Of a stretch of DNA of 64,000 nt, positions 1 through 9,594 are shown in pieces. The notes beneath the pieces are model-generated. The model had not been told where the DNA came from and ran no database searches. It was given only the letters and a program-made list of their open reading frames with translations. Position numbers and translations under genes: made by a program. Position 1 is the first letter of the stretch. Every line of letters begins with the position of its first letter. Source of the stretch: Acidithiobacillus ferrooxidans ATCC 23270 (GTDB lineage Bacteria; Pseudomonadota; Gammaproteobacteria; Acidithiobacillales; Acidithiobacillaceae); the NCBI RefSeq assembly GCF_000021485.1, contig NC_011761.1, positions 1,456,001 to 1,520,000 on the forward strand, in the 5' to 3' direction.

Positions 1-178
1 CGTAGGTTTTCCCGAAGCTCACATTCGGATAGTAGCCCTCGCGTTTGGACAGATCAGCCATTTGATCCAGAAAATGGCGTGTCTGAACGTAACTTCCAAA
101 CTCAAATCGCCAGTTCAGCGTGGGCAGAAGTTCCTGTGGTCCTGATGAGGCCGCATTCAGATCCTTTACAGCGTTCAT
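1..178 (-). CDS. acRAF / pterin carbinolamine dehydratase-like protein, partial
   Basis: The gene starts at 178 and runs off the left edge, so only about 59 residues are visible. The visible part contains LPTLNWRFEF and REGYYPNVSFGKTYV, which I recognise from the PCD-like RuBisCO assembly factor (acRAF) encoded in alpha-carboxysome operons. Family knowledge: this protein is thought to help RuBisCO assembly rather than to act as a dehydratase. The ATG overlaps the stop codon of the ferritin-like gene in an ATGA arrangement, so the two are probably translationally coupled. The missing C-terminus prevents a check of the catalytic residues. Confidence 0.75.
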   Translation of the reverse strand, partial: MNAVKDLNAASSGPQELLPTLNWRFEFGSYVQTRHFLDQMADLSKREGYYPNVSFGKTY

Positions 179-618
179 GATGTTGCTCCTCGATGCATCT
201 CGATCAACAGGTGATCCAGGTCGCGCAAGTGACCCAACTCCTCTTGCAGCAGACCGGCGAACAAGGCTTGTAACTCTTCTGCGCGCATGCGGGCGCAGTA
301 GTGGGCCGCTTCTTCATACAGGCGGATCACGTCGATCTCCAGTCCGCGATCGATCAGTAGCATTTCCTCCAGGGATCGACCCGGACGAATGGGCGGCAGT
401 TGCGTACCATTGGAAGCAATACCCAATATCAACATGCGCTCAATCAATTGCTGTGCATGTCCGAGCTCTTCTTCCGCATCACGGCGGAAACGGCTACTGT
501 ATTCCTTCAACTGCCACATGGCGGTCAGGCTGGCCTGGGTGAGATACTGTTGCACGGCGGCCATCTCGGCACTGAGCGCGCGCGTCAGGTAGCCCGTCAT
601 TCGCGGATCGTTCGCCAT
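175..618 (-). CDS. Ferritin-like (bacterioferritin-type) diiron protein of the carboxysome operon
   Basis: A 147-residue protein with a four-helix ferritin-like pattern. Candidate diiron ligands are visible: Glu in SAEMAAVQQY, ExxH in EEELGHAQ, Glu in GLEIDVIRLYEE and a second ExxH in LQEELGHLRD. Bacterioferritin homologues commonly sit at this place in alpha-carboxysome operons; their role in the carboxysome is unsettled. I chose the start MANDPRMTG because it lies 13 bases after the csoS1 stop codon; a longer in-frame start would overlap that gene. No strong Shine-Dalgarno sequence is seen. The stop overlaps the next start (ATGA). Confidence 0.85.
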   Translation of the reverse strand: MANDPRMTGYLTRALSAEMAAVQQYLTQASLTAMWQLKEYSSRFRRDAEEELGHAQQLIERMLILGIASNGTQLPPIRPGRSLEEMLLIDRGLEIDVIRLYEEAAHYCARMRAEELQALFAGLLQEELGHLRDLDHLLIEMHRGATS

Positions 619-631
619 GGCCGCGCCGGCG

Positions 632-970
632 CTAGCTGAGTGACTGCCTGACCACGCCATCCAGGCCGCTGTCACCGGCATCGGGCGTCTTCGGTAGTAT
701 GTTTTCTACCTCTGAGTGCACGCGGGCGATGATATGGGCGGCCACCAGTCCGTCGCCAACACGCTCACACGCATCCGCCCCTGCCCGTACCGCCGCATTC
801 ACCGCACCAGTCTCACCGCGCACCAGCACGGTGACATAGCCGCCGCCCACGAACTGGCGGCCCACCAGGCGCACTTCTGCCGCCTTGGTCATCGCGTCCG
901 CCGCCTCAATCGCCGGCACCAGGCCGCGCGTCTCGATCATACCCAGTGCCACTCCGCTGACATTTATCAT
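632..970 (-). CDS. csoS1B: Carboxysome shell protein CsoS1 (BMC-H), C-terminally extended paralogue
   Basis: A 112-residue BMC-domain hexamer protein. The core ([22 protein letters not shown], then [14 protein letters not shown]) is nearly identical to the two neighbouring paralogues, but the C-terminus carries about 14 extra residues ending VVRQSLS. This matches the extended CsoS1B member of the Halothiobacillus-type operon. The start at 970 (MINVSG) is supported by GGAG eight bases upstream, in the same position as in the paralogues. It is the third of three tandem shell genes and lies directly before the ferritin-like gene. Confidence 0.93.
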   Translation of the reverse strand: MINVSGVALGMIETRGLVPAIEAADAMTKAAEVRLVGRQFVGGGYVTVLVRGETGAVNAAVRAGADACERVGDGLVAAHIIARVHSEVENILPKTPDAGDSGLDGVVRQSLS

Positions 971-1015
971 TTCCATCACTCCATGTTCCGGTTCGGTTGA
1001 TTCGGATAATACGGT

Positions 1016-1312
1016 TCATTCCACCGGGCTGCTGGGCAGAATATTCTCCACTTCACTGTGTACGCGGGCGATGATATGGGCGGCTACCAGTCCGTCACCG
1101 ACACGCTCACACGCATCTGCTCCGGCGCGTACCGCCGCATTTACCGCACCGGTCTCACCGCGCACCAGTACGGTGACATACCCACCGCCCACGAACTGGC
1201 GGCCCACCAGACGCACTTCCGCCGCCTTGGTCATCGCGTCTGCCGCTTCAATCGCTGGCACCAGGCCGCGCGTCTCGATCATACCCAGTGCCACTCCGCT
1301 GACGTTTGCCAT
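1016..1312 (-). CDS. csoS1A: Carboxysome shell protein CsoS1 (BMC-H)
   Basis: A 98-residue BMC-domain protein, nearly identical to the copy at 1357-1653 in protein and DNA. It should form the hexameric tiles of the alpha-carboxysome facets. The start MANVSG has GGAG eight bases upstream. The intergenic spacer before it is also similar to the spacer before the next copy, so the repeat unit includes regulatory DNA. The A/C naming follows operon order and is not proven by sequence alone. Confidence 0.93.
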   Translation of the reverse strand: MANVSGVALGMIETRGLVPAIEAADAMTKAAEVRLVGRQFVGGGYVTVLVRGETGAVNAAVRAGADACERVGDGLVAAHIIARVHSEVENILPSSPVE

Positions 1313-1356
1313 TTTCATTACTCCTTCTCTGGTTCAGTTGACTCAAGTAATACTGC

Positions 1357-1653
1357 TCATTCCACCGGGCTGCTGGGCAGAATATTCTCCACTTCACTGT
1401 GTACGCGGGCGATGATGTGGGCGGCTACCAGTCCGTCACCGACACGCTCACACGCATCTGCTCCGGCGCGTACTGCCGCATTTACCGCACCGGTCTCACC
1501 GCGCACCAGCACGGTGACGTAGCCGCCGCCCACGAACTGGCGACCCACCAGACGCACTTCTGCCGCCTTGGTCATCGCGTCTGCCGCTTCAACCGCCGGC
1601 ACCAGGCCGCGCGTCTCGATCATACCCAGTGCCACTCCGCTTACGTTTGCCAT
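1357..1653 (-). CDS. csoS1C: Carboxysome shell protein CsoS1 (BMC-H)
   Basis: A 98-residue BMC-domain shell hexamer protein and the first of three tandem copies. It differs from the middle copy mainly at one residue (VPAVEAAD in place of VPAIEAAD). The start at 1653 is preceded by AAAAGGAG. It lies directly after csoS4B in the conserved order csoS4A-csoS4B-csoS1. The name C follows operon position in Halothiobacillus. Confidence 0.93.
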   Translation of the reverse strand: MANVSGVALGMIETRGLVPAVEAADAMTKAAEVRLVGRQFVGGGYVTVLVRGETGAVNAAVRAGADACERVGDGLVAAHIIARVHSEVENILPSSPVE

Positions 1654-1684
1654 GTCCACTACTCCTTTTGGGTTAAAAAAATGG

Positions 1685-1951
1685 TTAGTTTCCTGTCTGG
1701 CTACCGCTGGGGTCCCAATGATCAATGATCCCGGCGATGGTCAGGTCTGTCAGTATCCGGTAATCTCCCGCAGCGTAACGGGCTGCCGAACCGCTCACGG
1801 CAATCACCCATTTGCCTGGTGGCACACCTACTGGGTCGGCGGCCACGCTGATCCGACCTTTCGCATCGGTGAGTACCCGGAGCGATGCATTCTGCAGCCC
1901 GGGTATTCTCCGGGTGGCCACGAGATCAGAGACGACGCGCATAATGTCCAT
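1685..1951 (-). CDS. csoS4B: Carboxysome vertex protein CsoS4B (BMC-P)
   Basis: An 88-residue protein of the EutN/CcmL/CsoS4 pentamer family. The family pattern is visible in GKWVIAVSGSAARYA and in DLTIAGIIDHWD. Family knowledge: these pentamers close the twelve vertices of the icosahedral shell. It follows csoS4A after 10 bases and shares the IIDHW end motif with it. Confidence 0.93.
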   Translation of the reverse strand: MDIMRVVSDLVATRRIPGLQNASLRVLTDAKGRISVAADPVGVPPGKWVIAVSGSAARYAAGDYRILTDLTIAGIIDHWDPSGSQTGN

Positions 1952-1961
1952 ATCGGATATC

Positions 1962-2210
1962 CTAATCTTCCGACCAGTGGTCGATGATGCCGACGATGGT
2001 AAGATCGCTCGGAAAGTCTTTGCTGCCCGCCGCTTCGCGCGCTGCGGATGAACCCACGCAAATCACCCAGTCGCCAGAAACACATCCCACCGCATCCACG
2101 GCGATGCTTCTTGCACCGCCTTTTTCCTTTACCACCAACAGTGGGCGATGCCCCATTTCCTTGATCCGGTTGGTCGAAACCAGGGTTTTTTCCACCTGAC
2201 AAATCTTCAT
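1962..2210 (-). CDS. csoS4A: Carboxysome vertex protein CsoS4A (BMC-P)
   Basis: An 82-residue pentameric vertex protein: MKICQVEKTLVSTNRI at the N-terminus, GDWVICVGSSAAREA in the middle and LTIVGIIDHW near the end. Its ATG overlaps the csoSCA stop codon as ATGA, which points to translational coupling. It works with CsoS4B to seal the shell. Confidence 0.94.
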   Translation of the reverse strand: MKICQVEKTLVSTNRIKEMGHRPLLVVKEKGGARSIAVDAVGCVSGDWVICVGSSAAREAAGSKDFPSDLTIVGIIDHWSED

Positions 2211-3808
2211 CGTGCGCTCCGTAATGCTGAGGCACCATTCGCCTCGACCGGTTCGATCGGGCTGCCCGGGGGCTTGTCCTGCACGGTCATGCCGCAGACC
2301 AGCAAACCCTGCCGATGCAATTCCGCATAGCGCGCCTCGATCGCGGCTTTGACCCGCTGACAGCGTTCTACAGTGCGTTCGCGACTGCCGGGCACGCGAC
2401 GGTCATAGCGGAAATGAATCGCCACAGGCACGGGTAATCCATGCAGGACATTAAGCGTGCTAAAAATCTGAAGGCCCACGTCCAGATCCGGCCCTCCTTC
2501 TTCCACCGTGTGCAAGTAAACGAAATACGCCAGGTTGCGTACCTGGAATTCCTCAAATCCATCCCCCACGCTGATGAATCGCTCGTTATGGCCGATGTCC
2601 GGGTAGCGCCCACCCCAGTTGCCGCATACATACTCAATCTGCGACAGGTTGTTGATCAGAAGCGTGGCAATGAGTCGGCGCATACCCTCGTGTGGTTCGC
2701 CGTTGCCCTTGCCCCATCCGTCCGTAGCGCTGGCGGCTTGAATTGCCTGATACACCTTGAGTCGTGCATTGCTGGCATCATCGTTAACCGTGTCTTTATA
2801 TAACGTCAGATTGCTGACGCAGCGATATAAACTCATTTCGCCATCCGCGTCGGGCACATGCACTTTAATGCCGTCGGTATCCGTATCGACACCAATCAGT
2901 AAGGTGTCGACCGAGGCACCGCAACAAAAACTGTTTTCGATGGCCTGACGAAATTCACGCAACCGCCCCAGGCCTGCTTCTGCAGCATCCCTCTCGCTGC
3001 TGTGATGCGCCGCACAACCCTCGTGGGCGGGGTCGGAACTGCTCCAGTGGTAGACCGCTATTTTTAGGTACCGCGTACCTGCATCGGCAGACACCGGACG
3101 GCCTTCGCGATAGCGCATCAGTTCGGTTTCGATCCAGCGTTTGACATTGGCCTCAACGTCGAACATGGCCCCGGCGTAAGCCTTGCGGCTGCGCACCGCG
3201 TCATCGGGCAAGCGCAGAATGTAGCGCACCAAGCCCTTCAGCCGCCCGTCCGAGCACGGTGTGATATCCACCGCGTGGTAGCCACAGTCGAGCAAGAACG
3301 AAGTCACCTCGTCTGAATTCTGCGGCACGGCCTGCGTTTGCTCCGCCATCAGGCGAATGGTGTGCATGACGCACGCCCCATACAGCGCGCGCATATCCAG
3401 GTTAGCTATCCAGGCATCCTCCAGAATTCCTGCCGGTAACAGGAAGCCAAGATCCGTGTGGGCAACGCGCTGTGCGCGTTCGAGAAAATCGGCCTCATGC
3501 TGCTGGGCGGCAAGGTGCTTTAGCGCCGGAATGATGGCTGCGAAGTGCCCCTTCACCGCCTGTTCGTGGGCCAGCAGGCGGTGGTTCTCCAACTCATTGG
3601 TGAGCGGGTGCCGACAAGGCCGTGCCGGATCCGACGAGCAGGCCGGGTTGGGTGCACTCTTCGGGCTGAGTACAAGGTCCCGCGCCGCAAATACCGGTTT
3701 CTGCGGCCGCGCTTGCAGCGTGCTGGCCGGCGTACCCAGACCGTAAGGTGGTCGGTTTACTCCTGGCTGAGGGCTCACATGCCGCCCGGGACGGTTTCTC
3801 GTATTCAT
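2207..3808 (-). CDS. csoSCA: Carboxysomal carbonic anhydrase CsoSCA
   Basis: A 533-residue carbonic anhydrase that converts bicarbonate to CO2 inside the carboxysome. Zinc and catalytic residues are visible: Cys185-x-Asp187-x-Arg189 in CSDGR, His254 in VYHW, and Cys265 in HEGC. The spacings (69 and 11 residues) equal those between Cys173, His242 and Cys253 of the Halothiobacillus enzyme. I chose the start at 3808 (MNTRNRPGRH), 55 bases after csoS2. An upstream ATG at 3910 is in frame but would overlap the conserved csoS2 end and encode an unlikely extension. The N-terminal region is proline- and arginine-rich, probably the flexible segment that binds RuBisCO. Confidence 0.93.
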   Translation of the reverse strand: MNTRNRPGRHVSPQPGVNRPPYGLGTPASTLQARPQKPVFAARDLVLSPKSAPNPACSSDPARPCRHPLTNELENHRLLAHEQAVKGHFAAIIPALKHLAAQQHEADFLERAQRVAHTDLGFLLPAGILEDAWIANLDMRALYGACVMHTIRLMAEQTQAVPQNSDEVTSFLLDCGYHAVDITPCSDGRLKGLVRYILRLPDDAVRSRKAYAGAMFDVEANVKRWIETELMRYREGRPVSADAGTRYLKIAVYHWSSSDPAHEGCAAHHSSERDAAEAGLGRLREFRQAIENSFCCGASVDTLLIGVDTDTDGIKVHVPDADGEMSLYRCVSNLTLYKDTVNDDASNARLKVYQAIQAASATDGWGKGNGEPHEGMRRLIATLLINNLSQIEYVCGNWGGRYPDIGHNERFISVGDGFEEFQVRNLAYFVYLHTVEEGGPDLDVGLQIFSTLNVLHGLPVPVAIHFRYDRRVPGSRERTVERCQRVKAAIEARYAELHRQGLLVCGMTVQDKPPGSPIEPVEANGASALRSAR

Positions 3809-3863
3809 CGCAATCTCTGGTCCATGCTGCGTGTGTGGGCGTACAGTCGCCGTCGGTATCACA

Positions 3864-6164
3864 TCAACCTCGTGCACCGCCGGAATAGGTGATCGGAGAG
3901 CCTTTGGCATCGTTGCCGCTGCTGCCGGTCACTCGGCTGGTCGGCAACGCCGGCCGCTCGCGGTCTTTCATCTGGGAAGCCCCAAGCACCTTACCGCGTT
4001 GATCTCCACGCAAGGTCTGGTTGCGGCGCGTGGATGTGCCTTCGGTGCCGGTAATGCTTTCATTGCGCCTCCATGCCGCCCCCGTGATGGCAAAACCGCC
4101 CTCGTGCCCGTCTCCGGTGAGGCGACTGCGCGGCACTTCTGTTGCGGCGGTCGTTGGCACGGCACCATAGGCCTCATCGCGATAACGGAACTCAGGTGTG
4201 CCGGAAACCAGACCAGCCGCCAGATTCACCGGACCGGTAATACGTCCCACTGCGCCATAGGCAATACCGGTAACTCGGTTGAGCGGTCTCTCCTGCGCGC
4301 TGCGCGCGGGAGTCGTGACGCTAAAATTTCCGCGGACTGCTGCCACCTCCGGGGCAGCGACTGCCGTATGCGGCGCATCGGCTGGGCCACGGGTGAGTGG
4401 ATGCATCCGCGTCCCATTTCCACTCTTGTGCAGTGCCCGTTGATCAGTGCCCGCATAAGGGGTGCCACTCAAAACCTGCCCTTCACCACGAGCAGATCCG
4501 GTCACTTTGTTGTCCGGTCCCAGCCGGATGCCGGTCATCATCGCATCGGCGACGCCACTTTGTTTTGCCATCAGTGCTTGTGCTGTGGCCTGGTGGTCCG
4601 AGGCACAAAATGCCGCGTACTGATCGGGACCCGCGTATTCCGTGCCCGTGACAGGCTGGCAACCGCCATATTCATCCCCGGTGACCTTGGGGCTGCGTTC
4701 CACCGACGTGCCGGATACCGGCTGTTCGTGCCAGGTGTGCGTCACGCCGACTTTTTCCGGTGTAGGAACGGGTTTGCGGTTGCAGGCCTGATACTGAGCC
4801 AGTCCAGCAGATTCGGTGCCCGTCACACTGGCGCAAACTCCACGTTCCGTACCCGTCACGCGGTTTCCAGGGGCGGTCTCCGTACCCGTCAAAGCATGCT
4901 CGCGCAGCGTACTCATCACGCTCACCTTGTGTGGAGCGCTGCCGCCGTCGCGACACAGGCTGCCAAACGACTCCGGCTGGTAATATTGGCTGCCGGTAAG
5001 CTTGCGGCAGGATCCGGGCTCATCCCCGGTCACTCTGGCGCTGCGCCCGACTTCGGTTCCACTCACGCGCTGACCAGCCTCGGTGGCCGCTACGCTGACC
5101 TTGGCCGGAGTCAGCGCTGGCCGGGTTGCGCAAAAGGATTCAAATTTGTCGGCGCTGAGATATTCGGTGCCGGTCACGGCCTTACAGGTGCCATGTTCAT
5201 CTCCGGTGACCTTCACGCTGTGCCCAAGCTCGACGCCGCTCACACGCTGGCCTCGGGTGGTCCGGCCTACATTCACCTTAGCGGGAGCCGGCTCCGGGGT
5301 AGCGGTGCACAATGCGCCGTATTGCTCGGTGCCAATATATTCAGTGCCGGTGATGGCCAGGCAACTGCCCGGCTCGGCACCCGTGACCTTGGCGCTGCGT
5401 TCCACCTGGGTGCCGGTCACGGATGTGCCACTCAGGGTAGTCCCTTGCTCCACTTTGGCAGGTGCTGCAGGCTTCTGACGGGTCCGGCCGCTGGGTCGAT
5501 ATGCGGACTGATCGCTGCGCCCTTTTTGGCACATGGCTTCACGGCGTGCCTGGGCGGCGTCGCGCCCGCTCAATCCTGCCAAGGCGTCGGGCTGACCGCT
5601 GTTGTGCGATATACGTGAAACACGGCTACAAGACGACGCTACCTTTCCCTGAGTGGAAAGCGCGCGGCGACGCTCCTGGCAGAGTTTGCGCACCGCGGAG
5701 GCGCTCGGCCCGGCCACTGATGCCGGGTCTTCGTCTACCAGCGCGCATACCGCTTCGAGCAACTGTTCCCGCTCGGCGATTTCAGTTGCGTCCTTACCTT
5801 TGCAGCCACAGCCATTCGGGGGGGGTAAGTCTTGCGCGGCAGCTGCCGCTTCTACAGGCGCAGCGGTGACAGTCGGTGTATCCGAGGCAACGACACGAAT
5901 CCCCGTATGCGCAGTAGAGTTGGCCTGCGCAAGCCCTATGGCGCCACCCTGCGACAATGCCTCGCGGCGCGCACGGGAAAGCGACTTGCCGGTAGCCCCT
6001 GTCGCCTCCATGGCGGCCATATTGCCCACTGTCCGCGCCTCCGATGCGGATGGTTTTGCCCCCAGCGCGGCGGCACCATTGTGCGACAGTGCCCGCCGCC
6101 GCTCCAGCGCAGCGGCACGTGTCGAGCGTGGGGACGCCATATTGTTTGCCATAGAGTCACTCAT
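3864..6164 (-). CDS. csoS2: Carboxysome assembly scaffold protein CsoS2
   Basis: A 766-residue intrinsically disordered scaffold. The N-terminal region (about residues 15-230) has four copies of an arginine-rich helix with the theme RRxALSxxG (RRRALSHNG, RREALSQGG, RRRALSTQG, RREAMCQKG), known to bind RuBisCO. The middle region (about 230-550) has repeated VTG/SGT triplets with paired Cys residues, which bind the shell. The C-terminal region ends with the conserved SGGARG. The start is supported by GGAAGGA seven bases upstream. In Halothiobacillus a programmed frameshift makes a short isoform; I did not find a slippery site I could defend here. Confidence 0.95.
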   Translation of the reverse strand: MSDSMANNMASPRSTRAAALERRRALSHNGAAALGAKPSASEARTVGNMAAMEATGATGKSLSRARREALSQGGAIGLAQANSTAHTGIRVVASDTPTVTAAPVEAAAAAQDLPPPNGCGCKGKDATEIAEREQLLEAVCALVDEDPASVAGPSASAVRKLCQERRRALSTQGKVASSCSRVSRISHNSGQPDALAGLSGRDAAQARREAMCQKGRSDQSAYRPSGRTRQKPAAPAKVEQGTTLSGTSVTGTQVERSAKVTGAEPGSCLAITGTEYIGTEQYGALCTATPEPAPAKVNVGRTTRGQRVSGVELGHSVKVTGDEHGTCKAVTGTEYLSADKFESFCATRPALTPAKVSVAATEAGQRVSGTEVGRSARVTGDEPGSCRKLTGSQYYQPESFGSLCRDGGSAPHKVSVMSTLREHALTGTETAPGNRVTGTERGVCASVTGTESAGLAQYQACNRKPVPTPEKVGVTHTWHEQPVSGTSVERSPKVTGDEYGGCQPVTGTEYAGPDQYAAFCASDHQATAQALMAKQSGVADAMMTGIRLGPDNKVTGSARGEGQVLSGTPYAGTDQRALHKSGNGTRMHPLTRGPADAPHTAVAAPEVAAVRGNFSVTTPARSAQERPLNRVTGIAYGAVGRITGPVNLAAGLVSGTPEFRYRDEAYGAVPTTAATEVPRSRLTGDGHEGGFAITGAAWRRNESITGTEGTSTRRNQTLRGDQRGKVLGASQMKDRERPALPTSRVTGSSGNDAKGSPITYSGGARG

Positions 6165-6234
6165 GACTTGATCCTTCCGTATCCATCAAACCCCTGCGCG
6201 GGCCACCCGCTGGATAGCCCCGCACCGATCTTGC

Positions 6235-6567
6235 TTATCGCCCGCGGAACACCACAAAAGCGCTGCCCTGGCTCTGCGAGTAGTTGTCATACCCGATCAG
6301 GCGCACGTGATGGTTGGGGTGGGCGCGATGGCATGCCTCCAGTTCGGCAATAACGGTGTCCACTGACTGCTCGCCGAACATGGGCAGTTTCCACATGTAC
6401 CAGTAGTATGTTGATGCGCGTTCAGGCTCCACATGCTCGATGCCGGGGTTCCAGCCCTGGTTCACGAGATAGGCGATCTGACGACGCATTTTTTCCGGTC
6501 CCATTGCCGGCAAATAGGAGAAGGTTTCGTACTTGGGTGTTGAGTCGTAGTCTTGAATGTCAGCCAT
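6235..6567 (-). CDS. cbbS: RuBisCO small subunit, form IA
   Basis: A 110-residue RuBisCO small subunit: [16 protein letters not shown], then the [11 protein letters not shown] motif typical of form I small subunits, then [13 protein letters not shown]. It pairs with the large subunit as L8S8 in the carboxysome lumen. It lies 91 bases after cbbL and 70 bases before csoS2, the usual order. Confidence 0.97.
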   Translation of the reverse strand: MADIQDYDSTPKYETFSYLPAMGPEKMRRQIAYLVNQGWNPGIEHVEPERASTYYWYMWKLPMFGEQSVDTVIAELEACHRAHPNHHVRLIGYDNYSQSQGSAFVVFRGR

Positions 6568-6658
6568 TTTCTATTCCTTTCTTTGGCGCGCGGAGCGAGC
6601 CGTCAAGCCTCGCGCCACGCGGGTTTTCGTTTGCGCCTTTGCGATTACTGTCACAGAA

Positions 6659-8080
6659 TCAGCGATTTACCACGTCCAATTTGTCCACGGTATCAAATTC
6701 AAACTTGATCTCTTTCCAGGTTTCCAGAGCAATTTTTAACTCTGGACTGTCTTTCGCTGCGTTGGTGAGAATGTCCTTGCCCTCGCGCTCGAGATCGCGA
6801 CCTTCATTGCGCGCTTCCACACACGCCTCTAGCGCGACACGATTGGCAGCTGCTCCGGCAGCGTTGCCCCATGGGTGCCCTAGCGTCCCGCCACCAAACT
6901 GGAATACCGCATCATCGCCAAAGATTGCTAACAACGACGGCATGTGCCAGACGTGGATACCGCCAGAGGCTACTGCGAACACACCTGGCATGGATCCCCA
7001 GTCCTGGTCGAAGAAGATGCCTCGACTGCGATCCTCAGGGACGAACGATTCGCGTAGCAGGTCGACCCACCCTTGAGTGGAGGCGCGGTCACCTTCCAGT
7101 TTGCCAACCACCGTGCCTGTATGCAGGTGATCACCACCCGACAGACGAAGCGCCTTGACCAGCACCCGAAAGTGAATGCCGTGGTGCGGATTACGGTCCA
7201 CAACCGCATGCATGGCACGGTGGATGTGTAGCAGGGTGCCGGTTTTCCGGCACCAACGCGCCAGACCGGTATTGGCACAGAAACCACCCGTAAGGAAGTC
7301 GTGCATGATGATGGGCATATTGAGTTCCTTGGCGAACTCTGCCCGCTCATACATTTCCTCGGGCGAGGGTGCTGTAACATTTAAATAGTGTCCTTTGCGC
7401 TCACCAGTTTCAGCTTCGGCCGTGTGGATCGCATCAGCCACGAACAGAAACCGATCGCGCCAGCGCATGAAGGGTTGCGAGTTGACGTTCTCATCGTCCT
7501 TGGTGAAATCCAGACCGCCGCGCAGACACTCGTAGACTGCACGACCATAATTCTTGGCAGATAGACCAAGCTTGGGCTTGATGGTGCAGCCGAGCATTGG
7601 TCGGCCATATTTATTCATCTTGTCGCGCTCGACCTGGATGCCGTGGGGCGGTCCGTTGCAGGTTTTGACGTAGGCGAGTGGGAAGCGTACATCTTCCAGG
7701 CGTAGTGCACGCACTGCCTTGAAGCCGAAGACATTACCCACCAAAGAGGTGAATACGTTAACCACGGACCCTTCTTCGAACAAATCTATGGGATAGGCGA
7801 TAAATGCGTAAAAGCTGGTGTCATCGCCCGGCACATCTTCGATGCGATAAGCACGGCCTTTGTAGTAATCCATGTCAGTCAGCAAATCGGTCCACACCGT
7901 GGTCCAAGTGCCGGTAGAAGACTCGGCGGCTACCGCGGCGGCGGCTTCTTCACGATCCACCCCTGGTTGTGGCGTAATTTTGAAACAGGCTAAGATATCA
8001 GAGTCCAAAGGCACGTACTCGGGGGCCCAATAGGTCTGCCGGTATTCCTTTACTCCGGCCTCATACTTTTTTACGGCCAT
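6659..8080 (-). CDS. cbbL: RuBisCO large subunit, form IA, carboxysomal
   Basis: A 473-residue RuBisCO large subunit that fixes CO2 onto ribulose 1,5-bisphosphate. The active-site segments are intact: [16 protein letters not shown] with the lysine that is carbamylated, HIHRAMHA, and [10 protein letters not shown]. The form IA assignment rests on the carboxysome operon context and the sequence style ([15 protein letters not shown]). I chose the start at 8080 because AAGGAG lies seven bases upstream; the longer open frame to 8125 extends into the promoter region shared with cbbR. Confidence 0.98.
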   Translation of the reverse strand: MAVKKYEAGVKEYRQTYWAPEYVPLDSDILACFKITPQPGVDREEAAAAVAAESSTGTWTTVWTDLLTDMDYYKGRAYRIEDVPGDDTSFYAFIAYPIDLFEEGSVVNVFTSLVGNVFGFKAVRALRLEDVRFPLAYVKTCNGPPHGIQVERDKMNKYGRPMLGCTIKPKLGLSAKNYGRAVYECLRGGLDFTKDDENVNSQPFMRWRDRFLFVADAIHTAEAETGERKGHYLNVTAPSPEEMYERAEFAKELNMPIIMHDFLTGGFCANTGLARWCRKTGTLLHIHRAMHAVVDRNPHHGIHFRVLVKALRLSGGDHLHTGTVVGKLEGDRASTQGWVDLLRESFVPEDRSRGIFFDQDWGSMPGVFAVASGGIHVWHMPSLLAIFGDDAVFQFGGGTLGHPWGNAAGAAANRVALEACVEARNEGRDLEREGKDILTNAAKDSPELKIALETWKEIKFEFDTVDKLDVVNR

Positions 8081-8224
8081 GCTTGCTCTCCTTGTGTCAT
8101 GGTAGACGATGGTGATTGGAGCCACCTGCCAGGTTCCAATGCTTGGGTAGCATTGTGGACGATCTGTAACTATATAAAAGTAAAATATATTTACTATTAT
8201 AATTTAGTATGGTTTACTATTGGC
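8081..8224. promoter_or_regulatory. Divergent cbbR-cbbL control region
   Basis: This 144-bp spacer separates the divergent cbbL and cbbR starts and is strikingly AT-rich from 8165 on, unlike its surroundings. The nonamer TTTACTATT occurs twice (8190-8198 and 8213-8221), close to the cbbR start. LysR-type regulators bind T-N11-A sites, and CbbR controls cbb operons from such spacers; assigning these repeats as CbbR contacts is an inference. Confidence 0.6.
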
Positions 8225-9151
8225 ATGTCTATCCGTCATGCAACCTTGCACCAACTCAAGATCTTCGCTGCCGTAGCTCGGCACATGAGCTTCGCCCGTG
8301 CCGCTGAAGAGCTACATTTGACACCTCCTGCTCTGTCCATTCAGGTCCGGCAACTCGCCGAGGCAGTCGGCCAGCCGCTTTTTAATCAGATTGGCAAGAA
8401 AATCTACCTGACCCCGGCGGGGGAGGCGCTGACATCGGCGTGCCACGATGTGCTGGATCGACTGGAATATTTCACTCAAGAGATAGCCGCTCTGCAAGGA
8501 CTGGAGAAGGGCAGCTTGAAGGTCGCCACGCTCTCTACCGCTAAATACTTTATTCCACGTATTATGGGAGGGTTCTGTACGGAGCATCCTGGTGTTGCTA
8601 CTGCTTTGTTTATTGGTAATCGGGAAGCACTGCTGGAGCGGCTTGCGCGTAACCAGGACGACCTCTACATCCTGGGTCAGCCGCCGGAACACATAAACGT
8701 CGTCGCGGAAGCTTTCGCCGATAATCCCTTAGTGGTGGTATCCCGATCGGATCATCCCCTGGCGTCGGAAAAAGACCTTGAGCCATCACGTCTACGAGAC
8801 GCACCATTTATTTTGCGCGAACCCGGTTCGGGAACACGTCTGGCTGCAGAGAAGTTTTTCGAGCAACACGGCGTTGTTCTCAGAACACGTATGGAATTTG
8901 GAAGTAATGAGGCTGTCAAGCAGACTGTGGCTGGCGGTTTAGGCATTGCCGTGCTGTCGGCAAGTACGATACACGCGGAACTTGCCAGCGGCGAACTGGT
9001 GATTCTCGACGTGCGTGGTTTTCCTCTAGAGCGCAAGTGGTATGCGGTTTATCCGGCGGGAAAACTGCTTTCTCCAATCGTCAGGGCCTTTATGGGGTGC
9101 CTGTTTGCGGTATCTGCACATGGTGAAAAGGAATGGCGCGCTCAAGAATGA
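8225..9151 (+). CDS. cbbR: LysR-type regulator of CO2 fixation genes CbbR
   Basis: A 308-residue LysR-type regulator. The N-terminal winged helix-turn-helix is clear (MSIRHATLHQLKIFAAVARH, AAEELHLTPPALSIQVRQL), followed by a periplasmic-binding-protein-like effector domain with KQTVAGGLGIAVLS. Divergent placement from cbbL supports the CbbR name. Known members respond to metabolites such as NADPH or phosphoenolpyruvate. I chose the start at 8225, which gives the usual length; the open frame continues upstream into the AT-rich promoter. Confidence 0.93.
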   Translation: MSIRHATLHQLKIFAAVARHMSFARAAEELHLTPPALSIQVRQLAEAVGQPLFNQIGKKIYLTPAGEALTSACHDVLDRLEYFTQEIAALQGLEKGSLKVATLSTAKYFIPRIMGGFCTEHPGVATALFIGNREALLERLARNQDDLYILGQPPEHINVVAEAFADNPLVVVSRSDHPLASEKDLEPSRLRDAPFILREPGSGTRLAAEKFFEQHGVVLRTRMEFGSNEAVKQTVAGGLGIAVLSASTIHAELASGELVILDVRGFPLERKWYAVYPAGKLLSPIVRAFMGCLFAVSAHGEKEWRAQE

Positions 9152-9594
9152 AGTAATGGGATGAACGTCCCCTTCCCCCCAGCCGCGGTCCGATGCCACG
9201 ATGGGGGCCCATTGAACAAGGAGGTTCATCCCATGAAAGCGTAGTAATTGGCCCTGGGTGCCGCAAATCGCGCCGAAGAAACACGCTGCGACTCCGTTTA
9301 TGGCAAAGTAAGGGTGTGGCACTGCAGAAGGCCGATAAATCACGGGAGTATGTATCGTGTCTTCCTTTATCCTGCCGGTATTTGGATGCTATTCTGCTTG
9401 ATAGTCTGACTCATGTGTTAGAAGTAAACAAGCGGACCATTGTTGGATCAGTGAATTCTTCATTGTACTTTACCCGTCTCCTGTCATGGTAGGATAATGT
9501 AGCTCCATAGATTTCTGATTCTCTACAAGACATGAAGCGCTCATAAGGCGCGCATAGGATAACCGATGCCTTCCAAGCTTTTTGTAAATCATCC
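9152..9594. other. Intergenic region with possible IS110/IS1111-type remnant
   Basis: No intact gene is seen. An 11-bp inverted repeat, ATGGGATGAAC at 9156-9166 and its complement at 9224-9234, flanks a GC-rich spacer. It is followed by GGAGG and an ATG at 9233 that opens MKA and then stops at once; a one-base change of frame would give VVIG, like the start of an IS110-family transposase. This suggests the left end of a decayed element, but the evidence is thin. Confidence 0.3.

Noticed and set aside
4000-5500. Many short repeats within csoS2
   Set aside because: They are the known M-repeats of CsoS2 and are coding.
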